Shown here piece by piece: positions 14,251 to 20,904 of a stretch of 20,904 nt of DNA. The stretch's first letter is position 1; the number at the start of each line of letters is the position of its first letter. The notes under the pieces were generated by a model, which ran no database searches, was not told the DNA's origin, and was given only the letters and a program-made list of their open reading frames with translations. Origin of the DNA: Deltaproteobacteria bacterium (GTDB lineage Bacteria > Desulfobacterota > GWC2-55-46 > S146-70 > JAUXIU01); assembly GCA_030620895.1 (NCBI GenBank), contig JAUXIU010000003.1:1-20904 (forward strand), given 5' to 3'. Made by a program: the position numbers and the translations under genes.

Positions 14251-15519
14251 ATGGCAAAGAAGATTCTTCTGGCTGATGATAGTATAACGATACAGAAGGT
14301 TATATCGATAACATTTACAGGAGAAGATTATGAACTTGAAATAGTCGGTGATGGAGAGTCGACTGTTTCAAAGATAAAAGAGATAAAACCTGATCTCATT
14401 ATAGCAGATGTCTCGATGCCCAAAAAGAACGGTTATGAGATCTGCGAGATAGTTAAGAACGACCCGAATTTAAAACATATACCTGTCATGCTCCTAGCGG
14501 GTACATTTGAGCCCCTTAACGAAGAAGAGGCAAGAAGGGTTGGCTCTGATGACTACATGGTTAAACCTTTTGAGTCGCAGGAGCTTATAGACAAGGTTGA
14601 AGAAATTTTTAGCAGACCCACTGCGGTGCAGCCACAAGTGGGAGAGGCTGCTTTTGAAGCTGCTCCCCCTGCCCCCGAGACTAGGCCACCTGCACCTCCG
14701 GAGGTCTGGGAAGAGGGTGACTTTATCGGCGCAAAAGAATCGGCAGGCAAAGAAGTTGAAGAGTTGTTGGAGGGCGCCATTTTAGACGAACCCGTTAAGG
14801 AGCATAAGGCAGGGGAGCCCTTAGAGAAGATGGAAGAGGAGTTTATGGACCTTGAACTCGGCGGGGAGGAATTAAAACCCTTTGAGGAGATAGAAGAGAT
14901 TGAGGAGATTAAGGAAGGTGATGAGATTAAGGTAGGTGAGGCGGTATTCCCTGAGCCTGAGGTAGAATTTGTAACACCTGAGCCCTCTGTTCAACCCCCA
15001 GAGGAGGTTGATGAGATTAAGGTAGGTGAGGCGGTATTTCCTGAACCAGAGGTAGAATTTGTAACACCTAAGCCCTCTGTTCAACCCCCAGAGGGGGTTG
15101 AGGAGATGGAAGTTGAGGCGATAAGGGAGATTAAGGAAGAAGAAGAGACAGGCCCAGAATTGCCAGAAACACCAGAACCCGAATTTGGTATAGCACAAGA
15201 ACCCGAGCCAGTCCCAGAGCCTGAGTCAGCTGCAGCACCTGAGCCTGTTGTTCAGACAACAGAAGAGGTGACAGAGAAGGGAAAGGAAAGGATGGAAGAA
15301 ATTATAGGTCAAAGGGTAGAAGAAAAGGTAGAAGAAGCTCTTGCCGCCAAAGCTCCAGAGATTCCTGCCATCCAGAAAGAAAAGGTTGAGGAGATTGTTG
15401 CAAAGATCGCCAAAGATATAGTTGAAGAGGTGGCTTGGGAGGTCATACCTGATATAGCGGAGGAATTTATTAAAGAGGCAATAAAGAAAGCAAAAGAGGC
15501 GATGTCAAGTACAAAATGA
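14251..15519 (+). CDS. RomR-like response regulator: receiver plus Pro/Glu-rich tail
   Basis: Protein of 422 residues. Residues 1-120 form a CheY-like receiver: acidic pair Asp9/Asp10, phosphorylation site Asp53 in IIADVSMPKKNGYE, and Lys105 in MVKPFESQ. The LLAGTFEP segment replaces the usual LT(A/S)xxxx loop. Residues about 125-345 are low-complexity, rich in Pro and Glu, with a 30-residue tandem repeat (EIKVGEAVFPEPEVEFVTP). The last 60 residues are predicted helix: EKVEEIVAKIAKDIVEEVAW, then EVIPDIAEEFIKEAIKKAK. There is no DNA-binding or enzymatic output domain. A receiver, disordered Pro/Glu linker and short helical end, at this length, match the layout of Myxococcus RomR, a polarity scaffold working with MglA/MglB. 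None of those partners is in the window. It is transcribed alone, with its own promoter and terminator. The RomR assignment is from memory of the family layout. Confidence 0.8.
   Translation: MAKKILLADDSITIQKVISITFTGEDYELEIVGDGESTVSKIKEIKPDLIIADVSMPKKNGYEICEIVKNDPNLKHIPVMLLAGTFEPLNEEEARRVGSDDYMVKPFESQELIDKVEEIFSRPTAVQPQVGEAAFEAAPPAPETRPPAPPEVWEEGDFIGAKESAGKEVEELLEGAILDEPVKEHKAGEPLEKMEEEFMDLELGGEELKPFEEIEEIEEIKEGDEIKVGEAVFPEPEVEFVTPEPSVQPPEEVDEIKVGEAVFPEPEVEFVTPKPSVQPPEGVEEMEVEAIREIKEEEETGPELPETPEPEFGIAQEPEPVPEPESAAAPEPVVQTTEEVTEKGKERMEEIIGQRVEEKVEEALAAKAPEIPAIQKEKVEEIVAKIAKDIVEEVAWEVIPDIAEEFIKEAIKKAKEAMSSTK
14920..15099 (+). repeat. 90-base tandem duplication inside the response regulator gene
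   Basis: Two head-to-tail 90-base units (14920-15009 and 15010-15099) differ at only a few positions, e.g. TTCCCTGAGCCTGAG versus TTTCCTGAACCAGAG. Each encodes 30 residues, so the frame is kept. It suggests recent expansion of the disordered linker. Confidence 0.9.
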
Positions 15520-15566
15520 GTATTGCTTAATAGGTTGATTTTAAAATTTTAATAGATTGTTATTTC

Positions 15567-15595
15567 GGGGATTATCACAATCCCCTTTTTATTTT
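15567..15595 (+). terminator. Rho-independent terminator after the response regulator
   Basis: GGGGATT, loop ATCAC, AATCCCC, then TTTTTATTTT. The 7-base stem is perfect and the T-run follows directly. Confidence 0.9.
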
Positions 15596-15606
15596 GTCAG
15601 ATCAGG

Positions 15607-15787
15607 TGACGTTCTTGTAAAAAGTCGAATTTGTACGGCACAGTAAAAAGCTTCAACACCCACAAGTGGGTACCCGAAGGCGCGCAAATCCTGAGGAATG
15701 AGGCGAATTATAGTTACGCTGCAGTGACGAGGGATGCAGCGCAACACAGCACACCCAGAGGGTACCCGACTTTTTACAAAGCCGTCA
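15607..15787 (+). mobile_element. MITE-like element with terminal inverted repeats, abutting valS
   Basis: A 181-base non-coding element. Its ends, TGACG..TTGTAAAAAGTCG (15607-15627) and CGACTTTTTACAA..CGTCA (15767-15787), are complementary at 18 of 21 positions. Inside are two hairpins: CCCAC-AA-GTGGG near 15660, and CGCTGCA (15717-15723) with TGCAGCG (15735-15741). A diverged half copy lies at 12251-12328. No transposase gene is inside, so it would depend on one elsewhere. A clear target-site duplication is not visible. It starts 11 bases after the upstream terminator and ends 10 bases before the valS ATG. Confidence 0.82.
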
Positions 15788-15797
15788 GGCAATTGTT

Positions 15798-18545
15798 ATG
15801 AAGACTAAAGAGCTAAACAAGGTTTATAATCCAAAGGTGGTTGAGGATAAGTGGTCGAAGTATTGGCAGGATAGAGGATTTTTTAAAGCTGATACAGATT
15901 CTCAAAGAGAGGCGTTTTCGATGGTAATTCCGCCTCCGAATGTTACCGGCTCACTACATATGGGGCATGCACTTAACAACACATTACAGGATATACTGGC
16001 TCGTTTTAAGAGGATGCAGGGATTTGATGTTCTTTGGGTACCCGGGATGGATCATGCTGGTATAGCTACGCAGAATGTGGTCGAAAAGATGATGGCCAAG
16101 GAGGGTATAGAAAGGCATACGCTTGGCAGAAAAGGGTTTGTAGAGCGAGTATGGAAGTGGAAGAAAGAGTCGGGTGGTAGAATCATTAATCAGCTAAAAA
16201 GACTCGGTGCGTCATGTGATTGGTCGAGGGAGCAGTTTACGATGAGTCCTGAATTAAGCAGGGTTGTAAAGGAGGTCTTCATAAGGCTCTATGAAGAAGG
16301 ACTCATATACAGGGATGAGCGTTTAATCATCTGGTGTCCCAGGTGTTTGACGGCACTTTCTGATATAGAGGTTGAACATGAAGAGATTTCTGCCAAGCTA
16401 TATTATATAAGGTATCCTATTGCAGACGGAAAGGATTCTTTTATTACAGTTGCTACAACGAGGCCTGAGACAATGCTTGGTGATATGGCGGTTGCTGTGC
16501 ACCCCGATGACGAAAGATACAGCGGGTATATTGGAACCAAGATTCTCTTGCCCCTTACTGCAAGAAAAATACCAGTGATCGCCGATGTCATGGTCGACAG
16601 AGAGTTTGGCACAGGTGCTGTGAAGATAACGCCAGCGCATGATTTTAATGATTTCGAGGTTGGGAAGAGGCATAGGCTTGATAGGATAGATATCTTCGAT
16701 GAAAGAGCACACGTGAAGGCTGAAATAAAAGATATAGATAAGGGTGTGATGGAAAAGATATCAGGCCTCCATGCGCATAAGGCCAGGGAGAAGGTTATAC
16801 ATATACTGAAGGAGAAAGGTTTTCTCACAAAATCTGAAGACTACGGCCACGCCATCGGCAGATGCTACAGGTGTAAGACGGTAATAGAGCCTTATCTGTC
16901 GCCGCAATGGTTTGTCAGAATGGAGTCTCTTGTAAAGGAGCCCATAAAGGCCGTCGAGGAAGACAAAACAAAATTTGTCCCAAAGGGGTGGGATAATACA
17001 TATTTTGAATGGATGAGAAACATAAAGGACTGGTGCATATCACGGCAGATATGGTGGGGCCACCAGATACCTGCATGGTATTGTATAAAATGCAATGGAG
17101 AAGAGATATTTGAGATTCATGGGGAGAGGAGGTTTACTGCGAAGGCGCGGCCCATTGTTTCAAGGATCGATCCAGAGGTATGCCCTACTTGTGGAGGAAG
17201 TGACATTGCCAGAGATAATGATGTCCTGGATACATGGTTCTCTTCAGCACTGTGGCCGTTTACAACACTTGGATGGCCCGAGGGGGCGGAAGAACTCCAC
17301 CGCTATTACCCGACCTCTGTACTGGTTACCGGTTTCGATATAATATTCTTCTGGGTTGCTAGAATGATGATAATGGGGCTTAAGTTCATGAATGATGTTC
17401 CTTTTCATGAAGTGTATATTCATGCGCTGGTAAGAGATGCCGAAGGTCAGAAGATGAGTAAGAGCAAAGGTAATGTCATCGACCCGCTGATAATAATGGA
17501 TAAATATGGTACGGATGCATTCAGATTTACACTGGCTGCAATGGCGAGTCAGGGCCGTGATATAAAACTTGCAGAAGAGAGGATAGAGGGTTATAGAAAC
17601 TTTTGCAATAAAATATGGAACCTTGCAAGGTTTACCCTGATGAATCTGAATGGTTTTAACTCGCAACCCATACTTCACGATACAAAACTCACTCTGGCGG
17701 ACAAGTGGATATTGATACGTCTGAAGTATGCTATCGAAGCTGTAAGAAAAGGCATGGATGGGTACAGATTTAATGATGTTGCAAATGCGGTTTATCAGTT
17801 CATATGGCACGAACTCTGTGACTGGTATGTAGAATTTATAAAGTCCGATTTAAAAGGAGACAATGGAGAGGAAAAAAGAAATACAGCTCAGGCAGTTCTC
17901 CTAAAAGTTCTCAGAGATTCCATTAAACTATTGCATCCGATTATGCCGTTCATAACAGAGGAGATATGGAATGTTATTCCGAGGGAAAGGACAGAAGAGT
18001 CAGAGAGTATAACGGTTGCAGCTTTTCCAACCCCAGCGGAAGTTGTGTTTTCAGAAGCCGAGATGGATATGAATGTGGTGATGGATGTTATAAAAGCCGT
18101 AAGGAACATGAAGAGCGAGATGAATATACCGCCATCATCATTTGTCCAACTTATATGTCAGACTGATAATGAACGACTACAGAGCCTGCTTACAAGCGCC
18201 AGGGGATATCTAGCCTCACTCGCAAAGCTGTCTGAATTTGAGGTTTCATCATATGCGGAAAGACCAGCAGATGCTGCTTCAGCCGTTGTTGGTGAAATAG
18301 AGTTATATGTTCCGCTTAAAGGTCTCGTGGACTTTGCTGAAGAGGAGAAGAGATTGATAAAAGAGATCGAGAGGCTTTCTAAGGAATTTGATGGGCTTGA
18401 GAGAAGGCTTTCTAATAAGGATTTTTTGAATAAGGCCCCAGATGAGGTTGTCTCAGAGAGCAGGGAGAGGCTTAACGGCATAATGGAGAAGAAGAAAAAA
18501 CTCGGGGAGGCTCTGGTAAGGATACGGGATATTAAGGCTGATTAA
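15798..18545 (+). CDS. valS: Valyl-tRNA synthetase
   Basis: Charges tRNA-Val with valine in the cytoplasm; 915 residues, class I synthetase. The HIGH motif is HMGH at 54-57 in PPPNVTGSLHMGHAL, and KMSKS is at 552-556. The editing domain is marked by TTRPETMLGD and by DREFGTGAVKITPAHDFND. Two Cys-rich pairs (CIKC and CPTCGG) lie in the central region. The anticodon-binding domain follows, then a C-terminal coiled coil (about 845-915, EEEKRLIKEIERLSKEFDGL) that contacts tRNA. MKTKELNKVYNPKVVEDKW is a normal family start, so the ATG at 15798 is firm. It has no recognisable Shine-Dalgarno, because the MITE-like element ends 10 bases upstream. No T-box is visible. Confidence 0.97.
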   Translation: MKTKELNKVYNPKVVEDKWSKYWQDRGFFKADTDSQREAFSMVIPPPNVTGSLHMGHALNNTLQDILARFKRMQGFDVLWVPGMDHAGIATQNVVEKMMAKEGIERHTLGRKGFVERVWKWKKESGGRIINQLKRLGASCDWSREQFTMSPELSRVVKEVFIRLYEEGLIYRDERLIIWCPRCLTALSDIEVEHEEISAKLYYIRYPIADGKDSFITVATTRPETMLGDMAVAVHPDDERYSGYIGTKILLPLTARKIPVIADVMVDREFGTGAVKITPAHDFNDFEVGKRHRLDRIDIFDERAHVKAEIKDIDKGVMEKISGLHAHKAREKVIHILKEKGFLTKSEDYGHAIGRCYRCKTVIEPYLSPQWFVRMESLVKEPIKAVEEDKTKFVPKGWDNTYFEWMRNIKDWCISRQIWWGHQIPAWYCIKCNGEEIFEIHGERRFTAKARPIVSRIDPEVCPTCGGSDIARDNDVLDTWFSSALWPFTTLGWPEGAEELHRYYPTSVLVTGFDIIFFWVARMMIMGLKFMNDVPFHEVYIHALVRDAEGQKMSKSKGNVIDPLIIMDKYGTDAFRFTLAAMASQGRDIKLAEERIEGYRNFCNKIWNLARFTLMNLNGFNSQPILHDTKLTLADKWILIRLKYAIEAVRKGMDGYRFNDVANAVYQFIWHELCDWYVEFIKSDLKGDNGEEKRNTAQAVLLKVLRDSIKLLHPIMPFITEEIWNVIPRERTEESESITVAAFPTPAEVVFSEAEMDMNVVMDVIKAVRNMKSEMNIPPSSFVQLICQTDNERLQSLLTSARGYLASLAKLSEFEVSSYAERPADAASAVVGEIELYVPLKGLVDFAEEEKRLIKEIERLSKEFDGLERRLSNKDFLNKAPDEVVSESRERLNGIMEKKKKLGEALVRIRDIKAD

Positions 18546-18682
18546 AAATCACAAGGCAGGTTGCATTGATACTATTGACCGGTCCAACCGTAGATTGCGG
18601 GCATTATACCAGGGAATGATCAAGATGAATGTTTTGGGACGTAGTTCTAAAAAGGCATCTATACATAACGTCATAACAGGAT

Positions 18683-18724
18683 GCACGCCGTAAGCCCCGC
18701 CTTGTAGGCGGGGTCAAGGCGTGC
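18683..18724 (+). repeat. Nested inverted repeat upstream of the por operon
   Basis: Outer arms GCACGCC and GGCGTGC enclose inner arms GCCCCGCC and GGCGGGG around a TTGTA-type loop, with unpaired GTAA/TCAA between the two stems. The inner core resembles the palindromes at 7449 and 18749. It is probably a REP-like structure or the valS terminator stem, but no T-run follows. Confidence 0.65.
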
Positions 18725-18748
18725 TAAGGTAATGGAAACTTCCTTGCT

Positions 18749-18785
18749 GTCAAGATGCCCCGCCCTGTGGGCGGGGCATCTTGAC
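18749..18785 (+). repeat. 37-base palindrome, copy 2
   Basis: GTCAAGATGCCCCGCCC, then TGT, then GGGCGGGGCATCTTGAC: a perfect 17-base stem, matching 7449-7485 except for one arm base and one loop base. It lies 24 bases before the porG start. Together with the structure at 18683 it fills most of the 264-base gap 18546-18809. Confidence 0.85.
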
Positions 18786-18809
18786 TCTGAACTAATAAGG
18801 AGATAAGGG

Positions 18810-19391
18810 ATGGCTGATTATATAGAGATACGGTGGCATGGAAGGGCACAGCAGGGTGTCGTTACAGCGGCAAAGGTGCTTGGAGAGGCGGCTCTCAAGA
18901 TGGGGAGGTATGTGCAGGCATTTCCTGAGTTTGGGCCGGAGAGGATGGGCGCTCCTGTAAGGGCATATAACAGGGTGAGCGATGAACCTATAAGGCTTCA
19001 CTGTCAGGTGACGCATCCCAGGATCGTTCTGGTGGTTGATCCAACCCTTATAGGGACTGTTGATGTAAAGGAGGGAACGCCTGAGGATGCAATCTTCATA
19101 ATCAATACACATTCGCCGGTAAATGAGATGCGTAATCAGCTCGGACTGACAAACGGTAAGACAGAGGTGTATACCGTTGATGCCTCTAAGATATCCATTG
19201 AGTCTATAGGAAGGCATATACCAAATACCCCGATGCTTGGTGCACTTGCAAAGGTCTCTGACATAGTCGAGTTAGACGCCCTGTTGGATGACTTTAAGGA
19301 GAATTATTCTAAAAAATACAGTCAGCAGGTTATAGAAGGAAACCTTGTGGCAATGAGGCGCGGTTTTGAAGAGGTAAAGGGAGGGAAATGA
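18810..19391 (+). CDS. porG: 2-oxoacid:ferredoxin oxidoreductase gamma subunit PorG
   Basis: Gamma subunit of pyruvate (or related 2-oxoacid) synthase, 193 residues, the usual length. These enzymes interconvert a 2-oxoacid plus CoA with an acyl-CoA, CO2 and reduced ferredoxin. The start MADYIEIRWHGRAQQG corresponds to the family WHGRGGQG motif, with Ala-Gln in place of Gly-Gly. AFPEFGPERMGAPVRAYNRV and VVDPTLIG are also conserved. AAGGAG nine bases before the ATG supports the start. Its stop overlaps porD by four bases (ATGA). Gene order gamma-delta-alpha is that of multi-subunit PorGDAB operons. The exact 2-oxoacid is not certain. Confidence 0.94.
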   Translation: MADYIEIRWHGRAQQGVVTAAKVLGEAALKMGRYVQAFPEFGPERMGAPVRAYNRVSDEPIRLHCQVTHPRIVLVVDPTLIGTVDVKEGTPEDAIFIINTHSPVNEMRNQLGLTNGKTEVYTVDASKISIESIGRHIPNTPMLGALAKVSDIVELDALLDDFKENYSKKYSQQVIEGNLVAMRRGFEEVKGGK

Positions 19392-19705
19392 GTAAAAAGG
19401 AGAAGGTGGAGAAGGGTTATAGAGAACTTCCGATAGGCGGGGTGCTCCTTGTTCCGGGGAGTGCAGATGATTACTCTACAGGCGGATGGCGGAAGCTCAG
19501 ACCTATACTCGATAAGAATAAGTGTACCAACTGCAAGATATGTTGGGTAATGTGTCCGGACTCTGCAGTGATAGTTGAGGATGGAGAGATGATCGGGTTT
19601 GACCTTGAGCACTGTAAGGGCTGTGGTATATGTGCAGTGGAATGTCCTGATAAGGTCAGTGCCATAACCATGGTGGAAGAAGAAGAGGAGGAGGAGAATA
19701 AATAA
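19388..19705 (+). CDS. porD: 2-oxoacid:ferredoxin oxidoreductase delta subunit PorD (2x 4Fe-4S)
   Basis: Ferredoxin-like electron-transfer subunit of the enzyme, 105 residues. Two 4Fe-4S motifs are present: Cys46, 49, 52, 56 (CTNCKICWVMCP) and Cys76, 79, 82, 86 (CKGCGICAVECP). The N-terminal 40 residues (GGVLLVPGSADDYSTGGWR) are the delta-subunit extension that packs against the others. The C-terminus is a run of Glu (VEEEEEEENK). The start has GGGAGGG just upstream within porG. Its TAA shares one base with the porA ATG, so translation of porG, porD and porA is coupled. Confidence 0.95.
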   Translation: MSKKEKVEKGYRELPIGGVLLVPGSADDYSTGGWRKLRPILDKNKCTNCKICWVMCPDSAVIVEDGEMIGFDLEHCKGCGICAVECPDKVSAITMVEEEEEEENK

Positions 19706-20904
19706 TGGCTGTAGAGACGAAGGTAAGATGCCAGGTTGGTCTTACAGGGAATTCAGCTGTGGCCTATGCTATGAAACAGATAAACCCCGAAGTGGTTGCA
19801 GCATACCCAATAACCCCGTCCACAGGGGTTATTGAAGAGTTCTCCAGTTATGTTGCAGATGGCAAGGTTGATACTGAGCTTATTACGGTTGAGAGTGAGC
19901 ACTCTGCGATGAGCGCGTGTGTAGGCTCATCTTCAGCAGGGGTAAGGGTTATTACTACGACATCTTCGCAGGGCCTTGCGCTCATGTGGGAGATGCTATA
20001 TATAGCTTCGGGGATGAGATTGCCCATCGTGCTTGCCTGTGTTAACAGGGCGCTCTCGGCTCCGATAAATATTCATTGCGATCACTCGGATTCAATGGGT
20101 GCCAGAGACTCCGGATGGATACAGCTCTATTCAGAGACGGTACAGGAGGCATATGATAATATGATACAGGCTGTAAGGATAGCAGAACATCCCGATGTCC
20201 TTCTGCCTGTAATGGTCTGTATGGATGGTTTTATTACGAGTCATGCGATAGAGAACCTGTGCCTGTTGGATGACTCTGAAGTAAGGGACTTTATAGGGGA
20301 ATATAGACCGAAGCACTCGTTGCTGGATATAGATAATCCTATAACATATGGTGCATTTGTACTTTCGGACAATTATATCGAGATAAAGAGGCAGCAGTCT
20401 GAAGCAATGGTTCGTGCAAGGGGTGTGGTGGCCGAGGTAGACAGGGATTTTGGCAGCAGATTTGGAAGGGAATACGGCCTCGTTGAGTCGTACAGGATGG
20501 ATGATGCAGAAGTTGCGATAGTGATACTGAGTTCTGCGTCAGGTACAACAAGGGTTGCAGTAGATGAGATGAGAAAGAGCGGTAAGAAGGTTGGCCTGGT
20601 AAGGCCCAGGGTTTTCAGACCTTTCCCTTATGTAGAGATGCAGGATGCACTTAAAGGGGTGCAGGCCCTGGCGGTCCTGGATAGGGTTGATTCAATGAGC
20701 TCCTTTGGTGGCCCACTCTTTGTAGAGACAAGGTCCGCTCTCTACGGCGCCAAGGAGGCGCCTCTGGTAATCGGGCGTATATTTGGCCTTGGTGGCAGGG
20801 ACTACAAGGTGGATAATGCCATAGGTGTGTATAAGCACCTCCTTGAGATAAAGGATACGGGCAGGGTAGAGAAGCTCGTAGATTATATTACAGTGAGGGA
20901 ATGA
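19705..20904 (+). CDS. porA: 2-oxoacid:ferredoxin oxidoreductase alpha subunit PorA
   Basis: Alpha subunit of pyruvate:ferredoxin oxidoreductase, 399 residues, full length with the TGA at the last base of the window. Conserved blocks are AAYPITPSTGVIEEF (2-oxoacid binding domain I), VESEHSAMSACVGSSSAG, TTTSSQGLALMWEMLYIASG and the C-terminal transketolase-like segment GLVRPRVFRPFPY. The beta subunit, which holds the TPP-binding fold and another cluster, should follow directly beyond the window. GGAGGAG lies before the ATG. In an anaerobe it may work in pyruvate oxidation or reductive carboxylation; the direction cannot be told here. Confidence 0.94.
   Translation: MAVETKVRCQVGLTGNSAVAYAMKQINPEVVAAYPITPSTGVIEEFSSYVADGKVDTELITVESEHSAMSACVGSSSAGVRVITTTSSQGLALMWEMLYIASGMRLPIVLACVNRALSAPINIHCDHSDSMGARDSGWIQLYSETVQEAYDNMIQAVRIAEHPDVLLPVMVCMDGFITSHAIENLCLLDDSEVRDFIGEYRPKHSLLDIDNPITYGAFVLSDNYIEIKRQQSEAMVRARGVVAEVDRDFGSRFGREYGLVESYRMDDAEVAIVILSSASGTTRVAVDEMRKSGKKVGLVRPRVFRPFPYVEMQDALKGVQALAVLDRVDSMSSFGGPLFVETRSALYGAKEAPLVIGRIFGLGGRDYKVDNAIGVYKHLLEIKDTGRVEKLVDYITVRE

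Noticed and set aside
14872..15198. Minus-strand open frame with internal repeats inside the response regulator
   Set aside because: Its repeats mirror the 90-base duplication of the sense gene. The sense frame has a promoter, Shine-Dalgarno and receiver motifs.
15520..15797. T-box or other tRNA-sensing leader for valS
   Set aside because: No T-box sequence or specifier stem is visible. The gap is filled by a terminator and the MITE-like element.
18616..18693. Possible 25-codon ORF before the por operon
   Set aside because: It has no properly spaced Shine-Dalgarno, no recognisable motif, and its end runs into the nested hairpin.

Overview
The window looks like ordinary chromosome from a free-living anaerobic or microaerophilic Gram-negative bacterium. 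It carries molybdate uptake (modABC), a System II cytochrome c assembly pair (CcsA and ResB), a pyruvate/2-oxoacid:ferredoxin oxidoreductase operon, and a flavodiiron protein with a rubredoxin. Codons lean to ATA for Ile and AGG for Arg. Together with a RomR-like response regulator this fits Nitrospirota (Thermodesulfovibrionia-like) or a related deltaproteobacterial-grade lineage. That placement is inference; no rRNA or other marker here settles it.

Layout. At 2-2391 lies the 3' part of modA, then modB and modC. At 2546-3436 is a CDF-type metal exporter, followed by a Lon-like AAA protease (3471-5915) and queE (5946-6623). The block at 6625-11283 is ccsA, then a carboxylate-amine ligase of the GCS2/YbdK type, a gamma-glutamyltransferase without signal peptide, and resB. 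The last three are joined by a 1-base gap and a 4-base overlap, so gamma-glutamyl-thiol chemistry sits between the two halves of the cytochrome c synthase. Next is a two-CBS-domain protein (11567-11968). Convergent to it on the minus strand are a flavodiiron protein (13615-12413) and a TTG-started rubredoxin (12221-12063). At 14251-15519 is a CheY-like receiver with a long Pro/Glu-rich tail resembling RomR, followed by a clear terminator. Then come valS (15798-18545) and porG-porD-porA (18810-20904); porB is expected just beyond the window.

The protein-coding content is mostly familiar. The unusual material is between the genes. Four loci hold degenerate arrays in which a 7-base register is kept while the units drift (2386-2420, 11396-11437, 13756-13892, 13971-14048). 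A 9-base array lies at 11295-11393. The 635-base gap at 13616-14250 is a repeat island containing two opposed heptamer arms, a repeated GGGGACTGTCC motif and a composite block shared with the gap before the CBS gene. A 181-base MITE-like element with terminal inverted repeats ends 10 bases before the valS start codon. A half copy of it lies upstream of rubredoxin in the same orientation relative to its gene. A 37-base palindrome occurs twice, after ccsA and before porG. No CRISPR array, tRNA, rRNA, phage or transposase gene was seen.
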